Shown piece by piece: positions 42,141 to 50,200 of a DNA stretch of 64,000 nucleotides. Within the stretch, counting starts at the first letter, position 1; the number at the start of each line of letters is the position of its first letter. The stretch covers positions 1 through 64,000 of the forward strand of contig JAIUNI010000002.1 in NCBI GenBank assembly GCA_020161935.1. Reading direction: 5' to 3'. Source of the stretch: Chloroflexota bacterium (lineage in GTDB: Bacteria; Chloroflexota; Anaerolineae; Aggregatilineales; Phototrophicaceae). The position numbers and the translations under genes were made by a program. The notes beneath the pieces are model-generated. The model worked only from the letters and a program-made list of their open reading frames with translations. It searched no databases and was not told the origin of the DNA.

Positions 42141-42650
42141 TCATTCCGATACACTAAATTTGTCCGTTGACTGAAGATACTTTACAAGTTGGCGTACATT
42201 TCCTAGACAGCAGTTCCCCTGTGGATTGCGCCAGTCACAAGCACACTGTCCCGCTTGAATACCGGCGTTGATGTCGTCAATGAGAGTTGTATCGCCCGAT
42301 TGAGCGAGTTGATCGCGGATTTCACCTGGAGTGTGCTGAAAGCAGTAGCAGATCAAAACATCATCTGCCTCTGACTCTTTTTGATAAACGCGCTCACGAA
42401 CAGCGTCTGTTGTGAATGTCTGTGTGCCGTCTCCACTAAAATAGACCACATTGCAATCAGCCGCAGCGCAGAAATGATAGGAAATCTCACGAACCTGACG
42501 CAGGCTGACAGACAGCATGGATTTCACTGTCGCTCCATCGACCGTTGTGCCTTTTGCCCCACAACTAGGACAGTTTTTTTGCTGCGTGGGCTGTGATGCC
42601 ACACAAGAAGCGCATTTTGTGGTTGTGATTTCTTCATCCATCATATTCAT
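42141..42650 (-). CDS. CopZ-like iron-sulfur metallochaperone
   Basis: The 169-residue protein carries many cysteines in a fixed order: CASC near the N-terminus, then NCPSCG. A middle segment HFCAAADCNVVYFSG precedes a C-terminal BFD-like [2Fe-2S] motif (ICYCFQHTPGEI...CACDWRNPQGNCCLGNVRQLVKYL). This matches the zinc/[2Fe-2S] N-terminal domain of the Archaeoglobus fulgidus CopZ type, but without the C-terminal HMA domain. It would handle or reduce a metal ion in the cytoplasm. Its start overlaps the end of the MerR gene, so the two are co-translated. Confidence 0.75.
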   Translation of the reverse strand: MNMMDEEITTTKCASCVASQPTQQKNCPSCGAKGTTVDGATVKSMLSVSLRQVREISYHFCAAADCNVVYFSGDGTQTFTTDAVRERVYQKESEADDVLICYCFQHTPGEIRDQLAQSGDTTLIDDINAGIQAGQCACDWRNPQGNCCLGNVRQLVKYLQSTDKFSVSE

Positions 42651-43062
42651 CCCTAGCTCGTAAACCCGTTGTTATTAGGTGGCAAACGCACTGCTTCATC
42701 TCAATGTCCTCTGGCATAGTTAAGCCAACGCGATGCAGGGTCTCTAACTCATCACGCAAATGCTGTAAGTCGGCGATCCGTTCTTCAATCACCGCAATCT
42801 GCTGTGCCATCACATTCATCACATACTTACAGGGAGGCTCATTCTGATCCCGAAATGCCAGAATTTCAGCAATGTCCTCCAAGGCAAATTCTAACTGCCT
42901 TGCCCTGTTGACAAACCGTAGGCGTTCCACATCACTTTCGTCATAGACCCGGTAGCTGTTGTCGGCACGTTTCGGTACTGGCAGCAGCTTAATTCGCTCA
43001 TAGTAGCGGATAGTCTGGGTTGATACGCCTGTTTGCCCGCTGAGTTCACCGATAGAAACCAT
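42634..43062 (-). CDS. MerR-family metal-responsive regulator
   Basis: ATG 43062 gives 142 residues. The winged-helix opening SIGELSGQTGVSTQTIRYYERIKLLP is diagnostic of MerR. It is followed by the long dimerisation helix and metal-binding-loop cysteines: one in PPCKYV near residue 79 and two in KQCVCHL near the C-terminus, a ZntR/PbrR/CadR-like pattern. The operator at 43089-43109 lies 27 bases upstream. It probably activates its own merR-copZ-like operon in response to a soft or divalent metal (Pb, Cd, Zn or Cu); the exact metal is not deducible. Confidence 0.88.
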   Translation of the reverse strand: MVSIGELSGQTGVSTQTIRYYERIKLLPVPKRADNSYRVYDESDVERLRFVNRARQLEFALEDIAEILAFRDQNEPPCKYVMNVMAQQIAVIEERIADLQHLRDELETLHRVGLTMPEDIEMKQCVCHLITTGLRARDEYDG

Positions 43063-43088
43063 CACTTACCCCCATGTCTTTATGCTAA

Positions 43089-43109
43089 ACCTTATAGTGA
43101 CTATAAGGT
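43089..43109. promoter_or_regulatory. MerR-type operator
   Basis: ACCTTATAG-TGA-CTATAAGGT is a perfect 9-3-9 dyad directly upstream of the MerR gene. This sequence is the classical operator class of ZntR/PbrR/CueR-like activators, which lies in the over-long spacer between -35 and -10. Confidence 0.85.
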
Positions 43110-43120
43110 CAAGCCCTCAA

Positions 43121-43210
43121 AATCTGAAATTTTGATAACTCTTGTATCAAAATTGCTAACCCAAAACTGTAATCCTCGTGAGATTGGCGGCCTCGTTCTT
43201 GCTAGTCTGA
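43121..43210 (+). promoter_or_regulatory. Element promoter module, copy C
   Basis: CTGAAATTTTGAT, AATTGCTAACCC, the box AACTGTAATCCT (43165-43176) and TAGTCT (-10, 43203-43208) occur in the same order as in copies A, B and D, with the same 26-base gap. It precedes the SGNH hydrolase gene at 43285. Confidence 0.7.
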
Positions 43211-43284
43211 AATACGTTGAGATCAGCAACATTCTGACTGCGCTCAATGTGTTATTTACCCGAACGGATTGAGGAGTTATTCAC

Positions 43285-44571
43285 TTGAATTCGGTTGATG
43301 CAGTCTCACAAAATCCCCTCGCGAAAGTTTCTCTCCGGGCTGCCGTCTGGTTGGTGGTGGCAGCATGGCTTATCTTACAAATCGGACTGCCATCGATGCA
43401 GGGATTGGCCCAAGCACCCCTGCGATTAGGCATCCTAGGCGACAGTGGACATGATGAATATCAGGGCAGCGACAATCGGGGCGGCGCATATCATGCGGTC
43501 ACCTTGAACTGGGTTGAGCAGTTGGTCAAGAGCCGAGGGATTGATGTCGGTATCTGGGGCAACTACCCAGAACCACGTCGCACAGGTTTCGCTTATAACT
43601 GGGCACGCAGCGGCGCGACGACGGCGAGTCTGCTTGCGCAGGGTCAGCACACCGGTCTCGCGGCGCAGGTCGCTGCTGGTCAGATTGACATCGTAATGAT
43701 CTCCATTGGCAGTAACGATTTCGCGCCGTATAACTCAAATGGTTACGAGCCGATCTATAGCGGCTCAGTCAGTGGGGCAGCGCTGACGACGAAAATCAAT
43801 GCAGTGATTTCCAATGTAACCACCGCTGTAGATACTATTCGGCGTGCCCGCTCCATCCCGATTCTCCTGATAACCATCGGCGACTGGAATAACTCTCCGC
43901 TGCTGCTCAATGATCCCCGTTTCGCTGATCCGGTCAAGCGCCAGCGAGTCGCGGATGCAATTGCAGCAGCCAATGCAGGACTAGCCACGATGGCACGCGC
44001 GCGTGGTGTCCAGATCATAGACAGTCAAGCGCTTTATACTCAATTGGTCGGTCGCGTGGTCAATGGTCAGCTCATTGTCGGCGGAGTCGCGATCCAGATG
44101 TTCTCCAGTGGGGATGAACCCCACAATGGTCTGTTGGGCGATCACATCCACGCTGGAACGGTCCTGGAAGCTCTGATTGCCAATCGTTTGATCGAAGCCT
44201 TCAATAACATCCTCCACACGAGCCTCACATCGCTGAGCGATACAGAAATTCTGACCAACGCCGGACTTATAACGACTCCCATCAACCGGTCACCGGTTGC
44301 AGGTGATGATACCTTTAGTGTGTATAGAGGGTCATCAATCGTGATTACAATCGCACAGCTCCTGAGGAATGATATCGACCCGGATGGAAATCGTCTGAGT
44401 GTCGTCGATGGCACATTACCGAAACACGGTACAGTCATCCCTCTGGCAGATGCTACAGGCGGAACCTATACTCCCAATCCCACCTTTGTAGGGACCGATA
44501 CCTTCACGTACATCGTGACCGACGGCAAAGGCGGAAGTGACACGGCCCTCGTCACCATAACCGTTCGCTAA
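43285..44571 (+). CDS. Secreted SGNH/GDSL hydrolase with C-terminal Ig-like domain
   Basis: The frame starts at TTG 43285 behind GAGGAGTTATTCAC. The 428-residue protein has an N-terminal export segment (about 17-45) and an SGNH hydrolase domain (about 46-320). Block I is ILGDSGHDE with the catalytic Ser, ARSGAT is block II, SIGSNDF block III with the Asn, and GDHIHAG block V with Asp and His. A C-terminal cadherin-like Ig domain (about 335-428, AGDDTFSVYRGSSIVI...LRNDIDPDGNRLSV...YTPNPTFVGTDTFTY) follows. Such esterases act on acyl or acetyl groups of surface polymers; within this element it may modify the envelope during DNA transfer. The promoter is module copy C. Confidence 0.85.
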   Translation: MNSVDAVSQNPLAKVSLRAAVWLVVAAWLILQIGLPSMQGLAQAPLRLGILGDSGHDEYQGSDNRGGAYHAVTLNWVEQLVKSRGIDVGIWGNYPEPRRTGFAYNWARSGATTASLLAQGQHTGLAAQVAAGQIDIVMISIGSNDFAPYNSNGYEPIYSGSVSGAALTTKINAVISNVTTAVDTIRRARSIPILLITIGDWNNSPLLLNDPRFADPVKRQRVADAIAAANAGLATMARARGVQIIDSQALYTQLVGRVVNGQLIVGGVAIQMFSSGDEPHNGLLGDHIHAGTVLEALIANRLIEAFNNILHTSLTSLSDTEILTNAGLITTPINRSPVAGDDTFSVYRGSSIVITIAQLLRNDIDPDGNRLSVVDGTLPKHGTVIPLADATGGTYTPNPTFVGTDTFTYIVTDGKGGSDTALVTITVR

Positions 44572-45001
44572 TCCTCAATGGAACGGAGGGAGGGTCATCT
44601 GACCCCTCCTCTTACTTCCAATTCAATCCTCCTGTGCGACACACTTCCTTCCCGATACCAAATCCTCATAAATCCATTTCTGATTGACCTTACTCGGTAA
44701 CCAAATCACCTTGCCCTCTCAGACACCACCTGTTTCACCGATGTATATCGACCTCCGCTACAGGATATCGGACTGTAATTTTGATTATCAGCTTAGCAAA
44801 ACTACTAACCCGAAACTGTAATCCTCGTCAAGTTTGAACATCGGACTTTGCTACGCTGAAATCAGCCGGTGCGGGATGAATAACTCGTGCCAGATGACCT
44901 CAAAACGCAGGCAGTAGCGTGGGCAATTCCCCTTATTCGTCATGGCGCACGCGCTCGCTCCGGCTGCCCTTTTCATCCACTCATAGTGAGGAGCTTCTCG
45001 C
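44572..45001. other. Intergenic region with hairpin and promoter module
   Basis: Positions 44586-44610 form a GGGTCA-TC-TGACCC hairpin with flanking GGAGG/CCTCC, a likely terminator for the SGNH gene. Positions 44770-44860 are promoter module copy D. The remaining stretch (44861-45001) is a leader of about 140 bases with no credible frame. Confidence 0.5.
44770..44860 (+). promoter_or_regulatory. Element promoter module, copy D
   Basis: CTGTAATTTTGAT, AACTACTAACCC, the box AACTGTAATCCT (44813-44824) and TACGCT (-10, 44851-44856) recur with the same 26-base gap as in copies A to C. It precedes the virB2/virB3/virB4-like operon by about 140 bases. Confidence 0.72.
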
Positions 45002-45247
45002 TTGAACCTAAAGGATTTTGTTACCCAACTGTTCAATGATGTTCGGGATGTTGCCCAGATCATCGCGCCGATTGCCGCTGTAATCGGTTTCATCGGTCTG
45101 GGCATCATGTATATGGGGAGCAGCTGGCCGCTGATCGGCGACTGGAAGCGCGACAATCCCAAAGCCGCCAACCAGGTTGTCATCGGTCTGCTGTTCGTCG
45201 TCTTTGCCGCCAGTGTCACCACCCTTATCACCTTCACCGGCCCCTAA
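45002..45247 (+). CDS. VirB2/TrbC-like small membrane protein
   Basis: The 81-residue protein starts at TTG 45002 behind GAGGAGCTTCTCGC. It has two membrane segments (VAQIIAPIAAVIGFIGLGIMYMG and VVIGLLFVVFAASVTTLITF) separated by a short hydrophilic loop (PLIGDWKRDNPKAANQ). Size, topology and position directly before VirB3-like and VirB4-like genes fit the major-pilin-like VirB2/TrbC subunit, although a cleavable signal peptide is not obvious. It is the first gene of the copy-D operon. Confidence 0.65.
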   Translation: MNLKDFVTQLFNDVRDVAQIIAPIAAVIGFIGLGIMYMGSSWPLIGDWKRDNPKAANQVVIGLLFVVFAASVTTLITFTGP

Positions 45248-45325
45248 TTCCCTCTCAATCACTGCACAGCGTAGGGTGTGGCAGCCCGCTGCACCTTTCG
45301 CACTTTTTAGGGAAAGGAAGATAAC

Positions 45326-45805
45326 TTGATGGCTGCGGATTTCAAATCGCACGTCCTGATGCGCGATGAGAAAGGCTTTGTCGGTATTCCCTTCAAGCGC
45401 CTGATTTTGGCGGCGGTGTCGGGAGGGATTACCTATTCCATCCTGCGAATAGCCATACCGGATTGGTCGATTCCCATTGGCATCGGATTAGCGGTGACAA
45501 TGTTGGTCATGACCGGAACACGCGGCGGACTGCCGCTGTGGCAGCGCCTGCTATATCATGTGCGGGGATCGCTGCTGCTGGCCGCAGCTCATGATTCACA
45601 GGGTCTGTTTGGACAAATCGCGCGTGTACTCGACCTCCCGGTTGACCTAGTGAAACTGGATGCCACCACGATCTTTGCCTCTGCCCACTCGCACCACACT
45701 ATCGACATGCGCGAATGGGTGACGTTTGCCCGCGCCTCAGAAGTGGATCGGGATGACGGGTTGGTCTTCGTCGATGCGCCGATGGTGGAAGGAGCGAATT
45801 GGTGA
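45326..45805 (+). CDS. VirB3/PrgI-like secretion protein
   Basis: The 159-residue protein may start at TTG 45326 or the adjacent ATG 45329, both behind AAAGGAAGATAAC. The N-terminal third carries two close membrane segments (LILAAVSGGITYSILRIAI and IPIGIGLAVTMLVM) as in VirB3/PrgI-type proteins that dock the VirB4 ATPase. A cytoplasmic tail follows (LWQRLLYHVRGSLLL...). It overlaps the VirB4-like gene by 4 bases, the usual VirB3-VirB4 coupling. Confidence 0.65.
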   Translation: MMAADFKSHVLMRDEKGFVGIPFKRLILAAVSGGITYSILRIAIPDWSIPIGIGLAVTMLVMTGTRGGLPLWQRLLYHVRGSLLLAAAHDSQGLFGQIARVLDLPVDLVKLDATTIFASAHSHHTIDMREWVTFARASEVDRDDGLVFVDAPMVEGANW

Positions 45806-47712
45806 CCCCTGCTCGCACCTTCCTGATGGAACCGTTCGATATCGTACTACACGCCACCGAAGAAGGGGTGCAGTCGCTTCAGGCTCGCTTCTCGACTTGG
45901 CTGCGAACGCTGCGCGAACCGGCACGTTTCCTGTGCTGGCAGATGCCCGCCACGCTGAACGACAAAATCAGCAGCCTGAGCCGCAAAGCGCAAGAGGCGG
46001 ATGATGCCCAGCGTCGGGCACTCTTAATGGAATACCGCCGCCACTTCGAGAGCCTTAATGACAGCGCGGAATATCAACGCGCTTTGTGCGGGATGGCACT
46101 GTGGAGTGACCAGAATGCTCGTGCGTTGGCTGGCGGCATGGCATCGGCTTTTGAAGTGCCAATCGTCGAAGGAAACTGGCCTGCTCTGTTTGAGAGGCGT
46201 TACGAAATCCGGGAAACCCCGTTCTGGCATCTTGCTCCAGCAGGTCGTCCCGGTGGCCGCCCCTTCTGGTCAATCCTGACCAGCTATGAATTCGCCCCGG
46301 CAACTTGGAACTTTTTCCGCCCGCTACCGCCGCTTTTACGGCTCAACTTTCCGCTGGCGCTGTCAGTAGACATCTCCAAAACCTATGACCGCAATGCCGC
46401 GATTGATGCGCTGGAACGCATCATCCAAGCCTATCAGGTGCATCTGGCCGGAGTAAGCGGCGAGGACAGCCGCTCGGTGCAGCGCATTAGTGACTGCCGC
46501 CGAGCGCTGCAAGAGATTAACAATGGCGATGCGCTCCATATGATCCAACTGACGATAGCCATTGCCGCCGATGACCTCGATCTGCTGAAAGAGCGGGTGC
46601 AAACCGTCATCAACGAAACGAGAGCATGGTTTTCACTGCGGCAGGAAGTGGGTGAACTGCTGGCGCGTTCAGTGGGTTTCTTCACGGCCAAAACCACCAA
46701 AGAAATCAACGTCCCCACCACGACATGGCCGGTGACCTCGCGCGAGCTGGCGCTGATGTTCTCGCCGTTGGGCTACCGGAAACTGTCGGCCACCGATGGC
46801 ATCCTGCGCGGCGAAGCGGTCGGCGCGTCCTATCCGGTCTTCCACAACTCATGGCGGGATAAACGCGCAACCCATGAAATTTGGGTGGGTGTGTCCGGCT
46901 TCGGCAAGACCTTTGGGCTGAACTGCTATCTCACCCGTGAATATGCCGAAAACGGCATTCCGTTCGACCTGCTCGAACCGATGGGCCACGGACGGCACAT
47001 CGCGGATGCCTTCGGGCTACCGTGGTATGTGATGAGCGCCAAAGCGACCAAGCTCAATCCACAAGACGTGATGTTCCCTACTCTCATTGAGCAGGTTTCG
47101 CATGTGACCCGCATTTACGAGACCGTGCTGGGACGCTCTCTGTCCGGCGCACAGCGCGAAAATCTGGAACGCGGGCTGCTGGGTGAGGCGTTGGAAATCC
47201 TGTATCGCGGTTTCCCAGATTTCGCCAAGATTACCCCCGATCTGGCTCCAACCAGTGATGTGGTCTGCGACGTGCTTTCAGGATTGGGCGATAAAGAAGC
47301 CACTCAGCACATCGCCAAAGACCTAGCCGACGAAATCGCCGGACTGTGTACCGGCAGCGGGCCGTGGTCAGGCTTTCTCAACGGGACGACCAACGTGGAT
47401 TTATCGCGTGGCAGCAGGCAGACCATTCAACCGCGCGTCTTCAGCTTCCACGAACTGGAAAGTGACCCAATCTTGCAGGCGTTGGCCTACACACAGGTCT
47501 TGAGTGCTATACGCCGCGACAGCCTCATCGACGAGCAACCGCGCATCATCGCGGTGGATGAGGTCTACCGTCTGATGCGCCATCCGTCGCTGCTGGATTT
47601 TCTGATTGAAGCGGCCAAGACCTTCCGCACCCGGCGCAAAAAGCTCATCTGCGTCGATCAATGGATGCAGCACTCGCCAGAAGTTGTGGCGGGTGAGCGC
47701 GTTCGGCTTTGA
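45802..47712 (+). CDS. VirB4/TraC-like secretion ATPase, truncated C-terminus
   Basis: GTG 45802 lies seven bases after AAGGAG and overlaps the previous stop. The 636-residue product has the VirB4 N-terminal domain (1-340) and a RecA-like ATPase domain. Walker A is GVSGFGKTF (near 363), Walker B RIIAVDEVYRLM (near 581), and the following RRKKLICVDQW corresponds to the Gln-containing motif after Walker B. Family members normally continue for 60-100 residues more; here the frame leaves the family after about 10 residues and stops where a convergent serine recombinase overlaps it by 68 bases. The gene is probably interrupted by a nested insertion and may be non-functional. Confidence 0.82.
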   Translation: MTPARTFLMEPFDIVLHATEEGVQSLQARFSTWLRTLREPARFLCWQMPATLNDKISSLSRKAQEADDAQRRALLMEYRRHFESLNDSAEYQRALCGMALWSDQNARALAGGMASAFEVPIVEGNWPALFERRYEIRETPFWHLAPAGRPGGRPFWSILTSYEFAPATWNFFRPLPPLLRLNFPLALSVDISKTYDRNAAIDALERIIQAYQVHLAGVSGEDSRSVQRISDCRRALQEINNGDALHMIQLTIAIAADDLDLLKERVQTVINETRAWFSLRQEVGELLARSVGFFTAKTTKEINVPTTTWPVTSRELALMFSPLGYRKLSATDGILRGEAVGASYPVFHNSWRDKRATHEIWVGVSGFGKTFGLNCYLTREYAENGIPFDLLEPMGHGRHIADAFGLPWYVMSAKATKLNPQDVMFPTLIEQVSHVTRIYETVLGRSLSGAQRENLERGLLGEALEILYRGFPDFAKITPDLAPTSDVVCDVLSGLGDKEATQHIAKDLADEIAGLCTGSGPWSGFLNGTTNVDLSRGSRQTIQPRVFSFHELESDPILQALAYTQVLSAIRRDSLIDEQPRIIAVDEVYRLMRHPSLLDFLIEAAKTFRTRRKKLICVDQWMQHSPEVVAGERVRL

Positions 47713-49651
47713 ATTCTTCCGTCCCACGCCAGTGCGTATACCGTCCATAGGGTTTCTTACCCGCATAGGCGCTGCGCCAGTGCCCGTTCCCGTACTTGTA
47801 GGCATAGCGTTCTTGCAGTGCCTTCCACGAATAATCGGGGAAGGTGCGGAGGATAATCCACTGGTCAACATCCCCTTCGACCATCGCCCGCAGCTTTTCC
47901 AAATCGTCTTCTTCCCAGAAGTAGCCGAGACTCTTGTGGGTCGTGCTGCGACGTGAGGTTGTGCCGTCGCGCCAGCACACCACTGCCTGTTTGGTATGGC
48001 GGCTGATTTTGCTGACCTTCACGTAGTGGGCGAATGCCTCGAACAGTGCCCGTTTTTCTTCGCTCGGCACATCGTTCCACCGGGCGATGACCATTTCCAG
48101 CGCCGGACGAGCCTCGACCAGTGAGCGCGAGCGCTGTTTACCCGACTCAATCCGCGCCAGTTCAGTCCGCAAATTGGCGATCTCGTAGTCCGCTTTCTCA
48201 AAATGTGCTTGAGCACGGGCGACCATCTCGGCATTGGAGAGCAGTCCCAAGCTGGCGATGATGTTGTCTTTCGCCATCTCCGCCTGCCGGATCGCTGCCT
48301 TTAACCGCCTCACCTCGGATTGATCCACGTTCTCGAAGCTCGCCAGCGCTGCCGCCCATGCTGCCTCATCAATCGTTGTCGCTCGCAGCCGTTCGAGTAG
48401 CATCTCGTCGATCAATCCGTCAAGGATGAATGCGCGCAGCTTCCATACGGTTGAACGGTACGGATACTCGTTGAGCAGGTACTCATATTTCTCGGCATGT
48501 GAATTCCAAATGCCTGCCAGTCGCTTGTGCGGAGAAGCGGGTAAATCGTCGGTGTAAATCAACCCGGAATAGGTAGGCGGTTTGGCGCAGCGTTCCGCTT
48601 TGTCATGCCGGATCCACGGGCGGTAGGGGACATAATTTGGATTGGGTTCACCATGAAAATCAGTCGGTGAGAGACGATTGAACGCATACATGAATAGGTC
48701 AAGTGGGATAATTGGCTCGTGATTATTCCACTGCACGACCGCCCCCATGTGAATCCAATGCCCGATGTAGGCAACATTGACCAGCATGTATTCCAGTCCT
48801 GTGCTTGAGGGAGTCAACTTTCCCGTAATCAGGGAACGACGGTCAAGATGATCGGTCGCCTTGAAGCCTTCTGGTACCATTCCCTCCACGATGTCGGGGA
48901 AGTAAGGTCCGTGATGCTCAATATAGCGCCACGTCTGGTAGAGATTACCGTTGTTCTCACGGAATAACTCGAAATAGCGCAGGGTTACATCGGCGTACAG
49001 GTCGAAGCGCTTGTACTTGCGGAAATCGGGGTTGCGCTGCTCATCCACTTTTGCGCGGCAGTCCACCATGAAACCGGGCAGAATCTTTCGACCCGACCAC
49101 ATGCCGCCCGCGCTCCGGCTGTGCCGCGCCTTCACCAAACGCCCCCGAATCTGATATTCGAGGTAGTCAGCGGCGCGCTGTGCTTCCTCGCGGAACATTT
49201 TGATGTGCGACGATCCCATGACGGGATGTGCAAAGTCGTAGACCATGCGCGGGGTCATCACCTGCACGTTGTTTGCGCGGCACGCTTCGATGAACTTGTT
49301 GGTTTCGATCATCGTCACATCGCGGAAGAACCGATCCACATCCTGCGCGGCAACCAAACCGAGCTGCCCTGCTTCGATCATCTGCATGAGCTGTGTCATG
49401 CCTTTACGCTCGTGAATCTTCTTTGTTCCACTCACGGCGGCATCAGCATCGATCATGATGACGTTCTCGCGCACATAGCCTTGATGGAGCAGATGCTCAA
49501 TCATGTCGATGGTTTGTAGCGTCGTCATGATATTGCCGATTTGTCCCTCGGACGATTGGCGATAGTACACGGCTGCCGGGCGACCAAGCGGTAAGGGCTG
49601 TGCCTTGTACGGATCAATTGGCTGCTCAGGGCGTTTCAATGGACGTGGCAT
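47645..49651 (-). CDS. Second large serine recombinase
   Basis: ATG 49651 follows an excellent AAGGAGG, giving 668 residues. The catalytic domain has AVYYRQSSEGQ with the nucleophilic Ser (near residue 31), GLVAAQDVDRFFRD and the MFREEAQRAADYLEYQIRGRL helix. A recombinase domain (SAGGMWSGRKILPGF...) and a long coiled region (about 455-545) follow. The final 22 or so codons read antisense through the truncated end of virB4, mirroring how the first recombinase ends inside tRNA-Gln. This points to virB4 as the insertion target of a second element. A terminator hairpin separates it from a small gene upstream. Confidence 0.88.
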   Translation of the reverse strand: MPRPLKRPEQPIDPYKAQPLPLGRPAAVYYRQSSEGQIGNIMTTLQTIDMIEHLLHQGYVRENVIMIDADAAVSGTKKIHERKGMTQLMQMIEAGQLGLVAAQDVDRFFRDVTMIETNKFIEACRANNVQVMTPRMVYDFAHPVMGSSHIKMFREEAQRAADYLEYQIRGRLVKARHSRSAGGMWSGRKILPGFMVDCRAKVDEQRNPDFRKYKRFDLYADVTLRYFELFRENNGNLYQTWRYIEHHGPYFPDIVEGMVPEGFKATDHLDRRSLITGKLTPSSTGLEYMLVNVAYIGHWIHMGAVVQWNNHEPIIPLDLFMYAFNRLSPTDFHGEPNPNYVPYRPWIRHDKAERCAKPPTYSGLIYTDDLPASPHKRLAGIWNSHAEKYEYLLNEYPYRSTVWKLRAFILDGLIDEMLLERLRATTIDEAAWAAALASFENVDQSEVRRLKAAIRQAEMAKDNIIASLGLLSNAEMVARAQAHFEKADYEIANLRTELARIESGKQRSRSLVEARPALEMVIARWNDVPSEEKRALFEAFAHYVKVSKISRHTKQAVVCWRDGTTSRRSTTHKSLGYFWEEDDLEKLRAMVEGDVDQWIILRTFPDYSWKALQERYAYKYGNGHWRSAYAGKKPYGRYTHWRGTEEFKAERAHPPQLLASAASIDRRR

Positions 49652-49686
49652 TTGGTTTCCTCCTTCCCGGTATGGATAACGAAAAA

Positions 49687-49727
49687 CGCCCTGCTCCCGT
49701 GAGTGAAAATACGGCAAGAGCAAGGCG
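49687..49727 (-). terminator. Rho-independent terminator upstream of recombinase 2
   Basis: On the minus strand CGCCTTGCTC and GAGCAGGGCG pair (9 of 10), extended by an inner CCGT/ACGG, followed directly by TTTTT (49682-49686). It lies between the small gene at 49746 and the recombinase start, so it ends that transcript or attenuates recombinase expression. Confidence 0.7.
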
Positions 49728-49745
49728 CTTGATATACAATGCGTC

Positions 49746-49943
49746 CTAGCCCTGCGGTGAGTCACAATCACTCGCGGGGTCAGCCGGATCGGGGTGTACC
49801 ACCACCTCGGTTCGGCGTTCAATGGAATCAGTATAAGACTGTGTTTCCAATCGCGCAACAATCCGCAGGATGTGACGGCACACATCCACTAGATTGATGC
49901 GTTCTTCGGGCGGTAGGGGCGTATCGCGCAGTTCATCGTGCAT
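49746..49943 (-). CDS. Small hypothetical gene upstream of recombinase 2
   Basis: A 65-residue frame starting at ATG 49943 (GGGACGAAGATCG upstream). The product has a central helix (ERINLVDVCRHILRIVARLETQ) and an acidic, Pro-rich end. No family is recognised. The placement of a short gene directly before a large serine recombinase parallels 26961-27137, so a regulatory or directionality role is possible but unproven. Confidence 0.5.
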   Translation of the reverse strand: MHDELRDTPLPPEERINLVDVCRHILRIVARLETQSYTDSIERRTEVVVHPDPADPASDCDSPQG

Positions 49944-50200
49944 CGATCTTCGTCCCCGTAATGCTATTCAGTTGTTGAGAAAAAAGCTGCTGCCGGTTCA
50001 TCGTTTGCTCCGGGTTTTACCGATGACCTCAGCATAGCAAAGTCGCTACGGGAAAAACCCGGAATATTCCAGTTTAGGGTTGGGAATCTTCCAGTCAGGC
50101 GAAGTAAAATTCCGGTGTGTTCGTTCCTACGATGAATTGGTGGGCATTACGAGGAACAACGCTGATTGCACATCGCATGAAATTCTGGCTCTTCCGCGAA

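Larger units (their letters stand above)
25158..47712. mobile_element. Integrative and probably conjugative element (left part)
   Basis: The left boundary is the tRNA-Gln with an adjacent serine recombinase. The interior holds an ImmA/XRE regulatory block, response regulators, VirB6/VirB2/VirB3/VirB4-like secretion genes, surface proteins and two metal modules. No relaxase, coupling protein or right attachment repeat of the tRNA 3' end is visible, so the element probably extends past a nested insertion at about 47.7 kb, possibly beyond the window. The end given is simply the last recognisable secretion gene. Confidence 0.65.

Noticed and set aside
49652..49885. N-terminal extension of recombinase 2
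   Set aside because: It crosses the terminator hairpin and a small gene; ATG 49651 has a near-perfect ribosome-binding site and precedes the catalytic domain properly.
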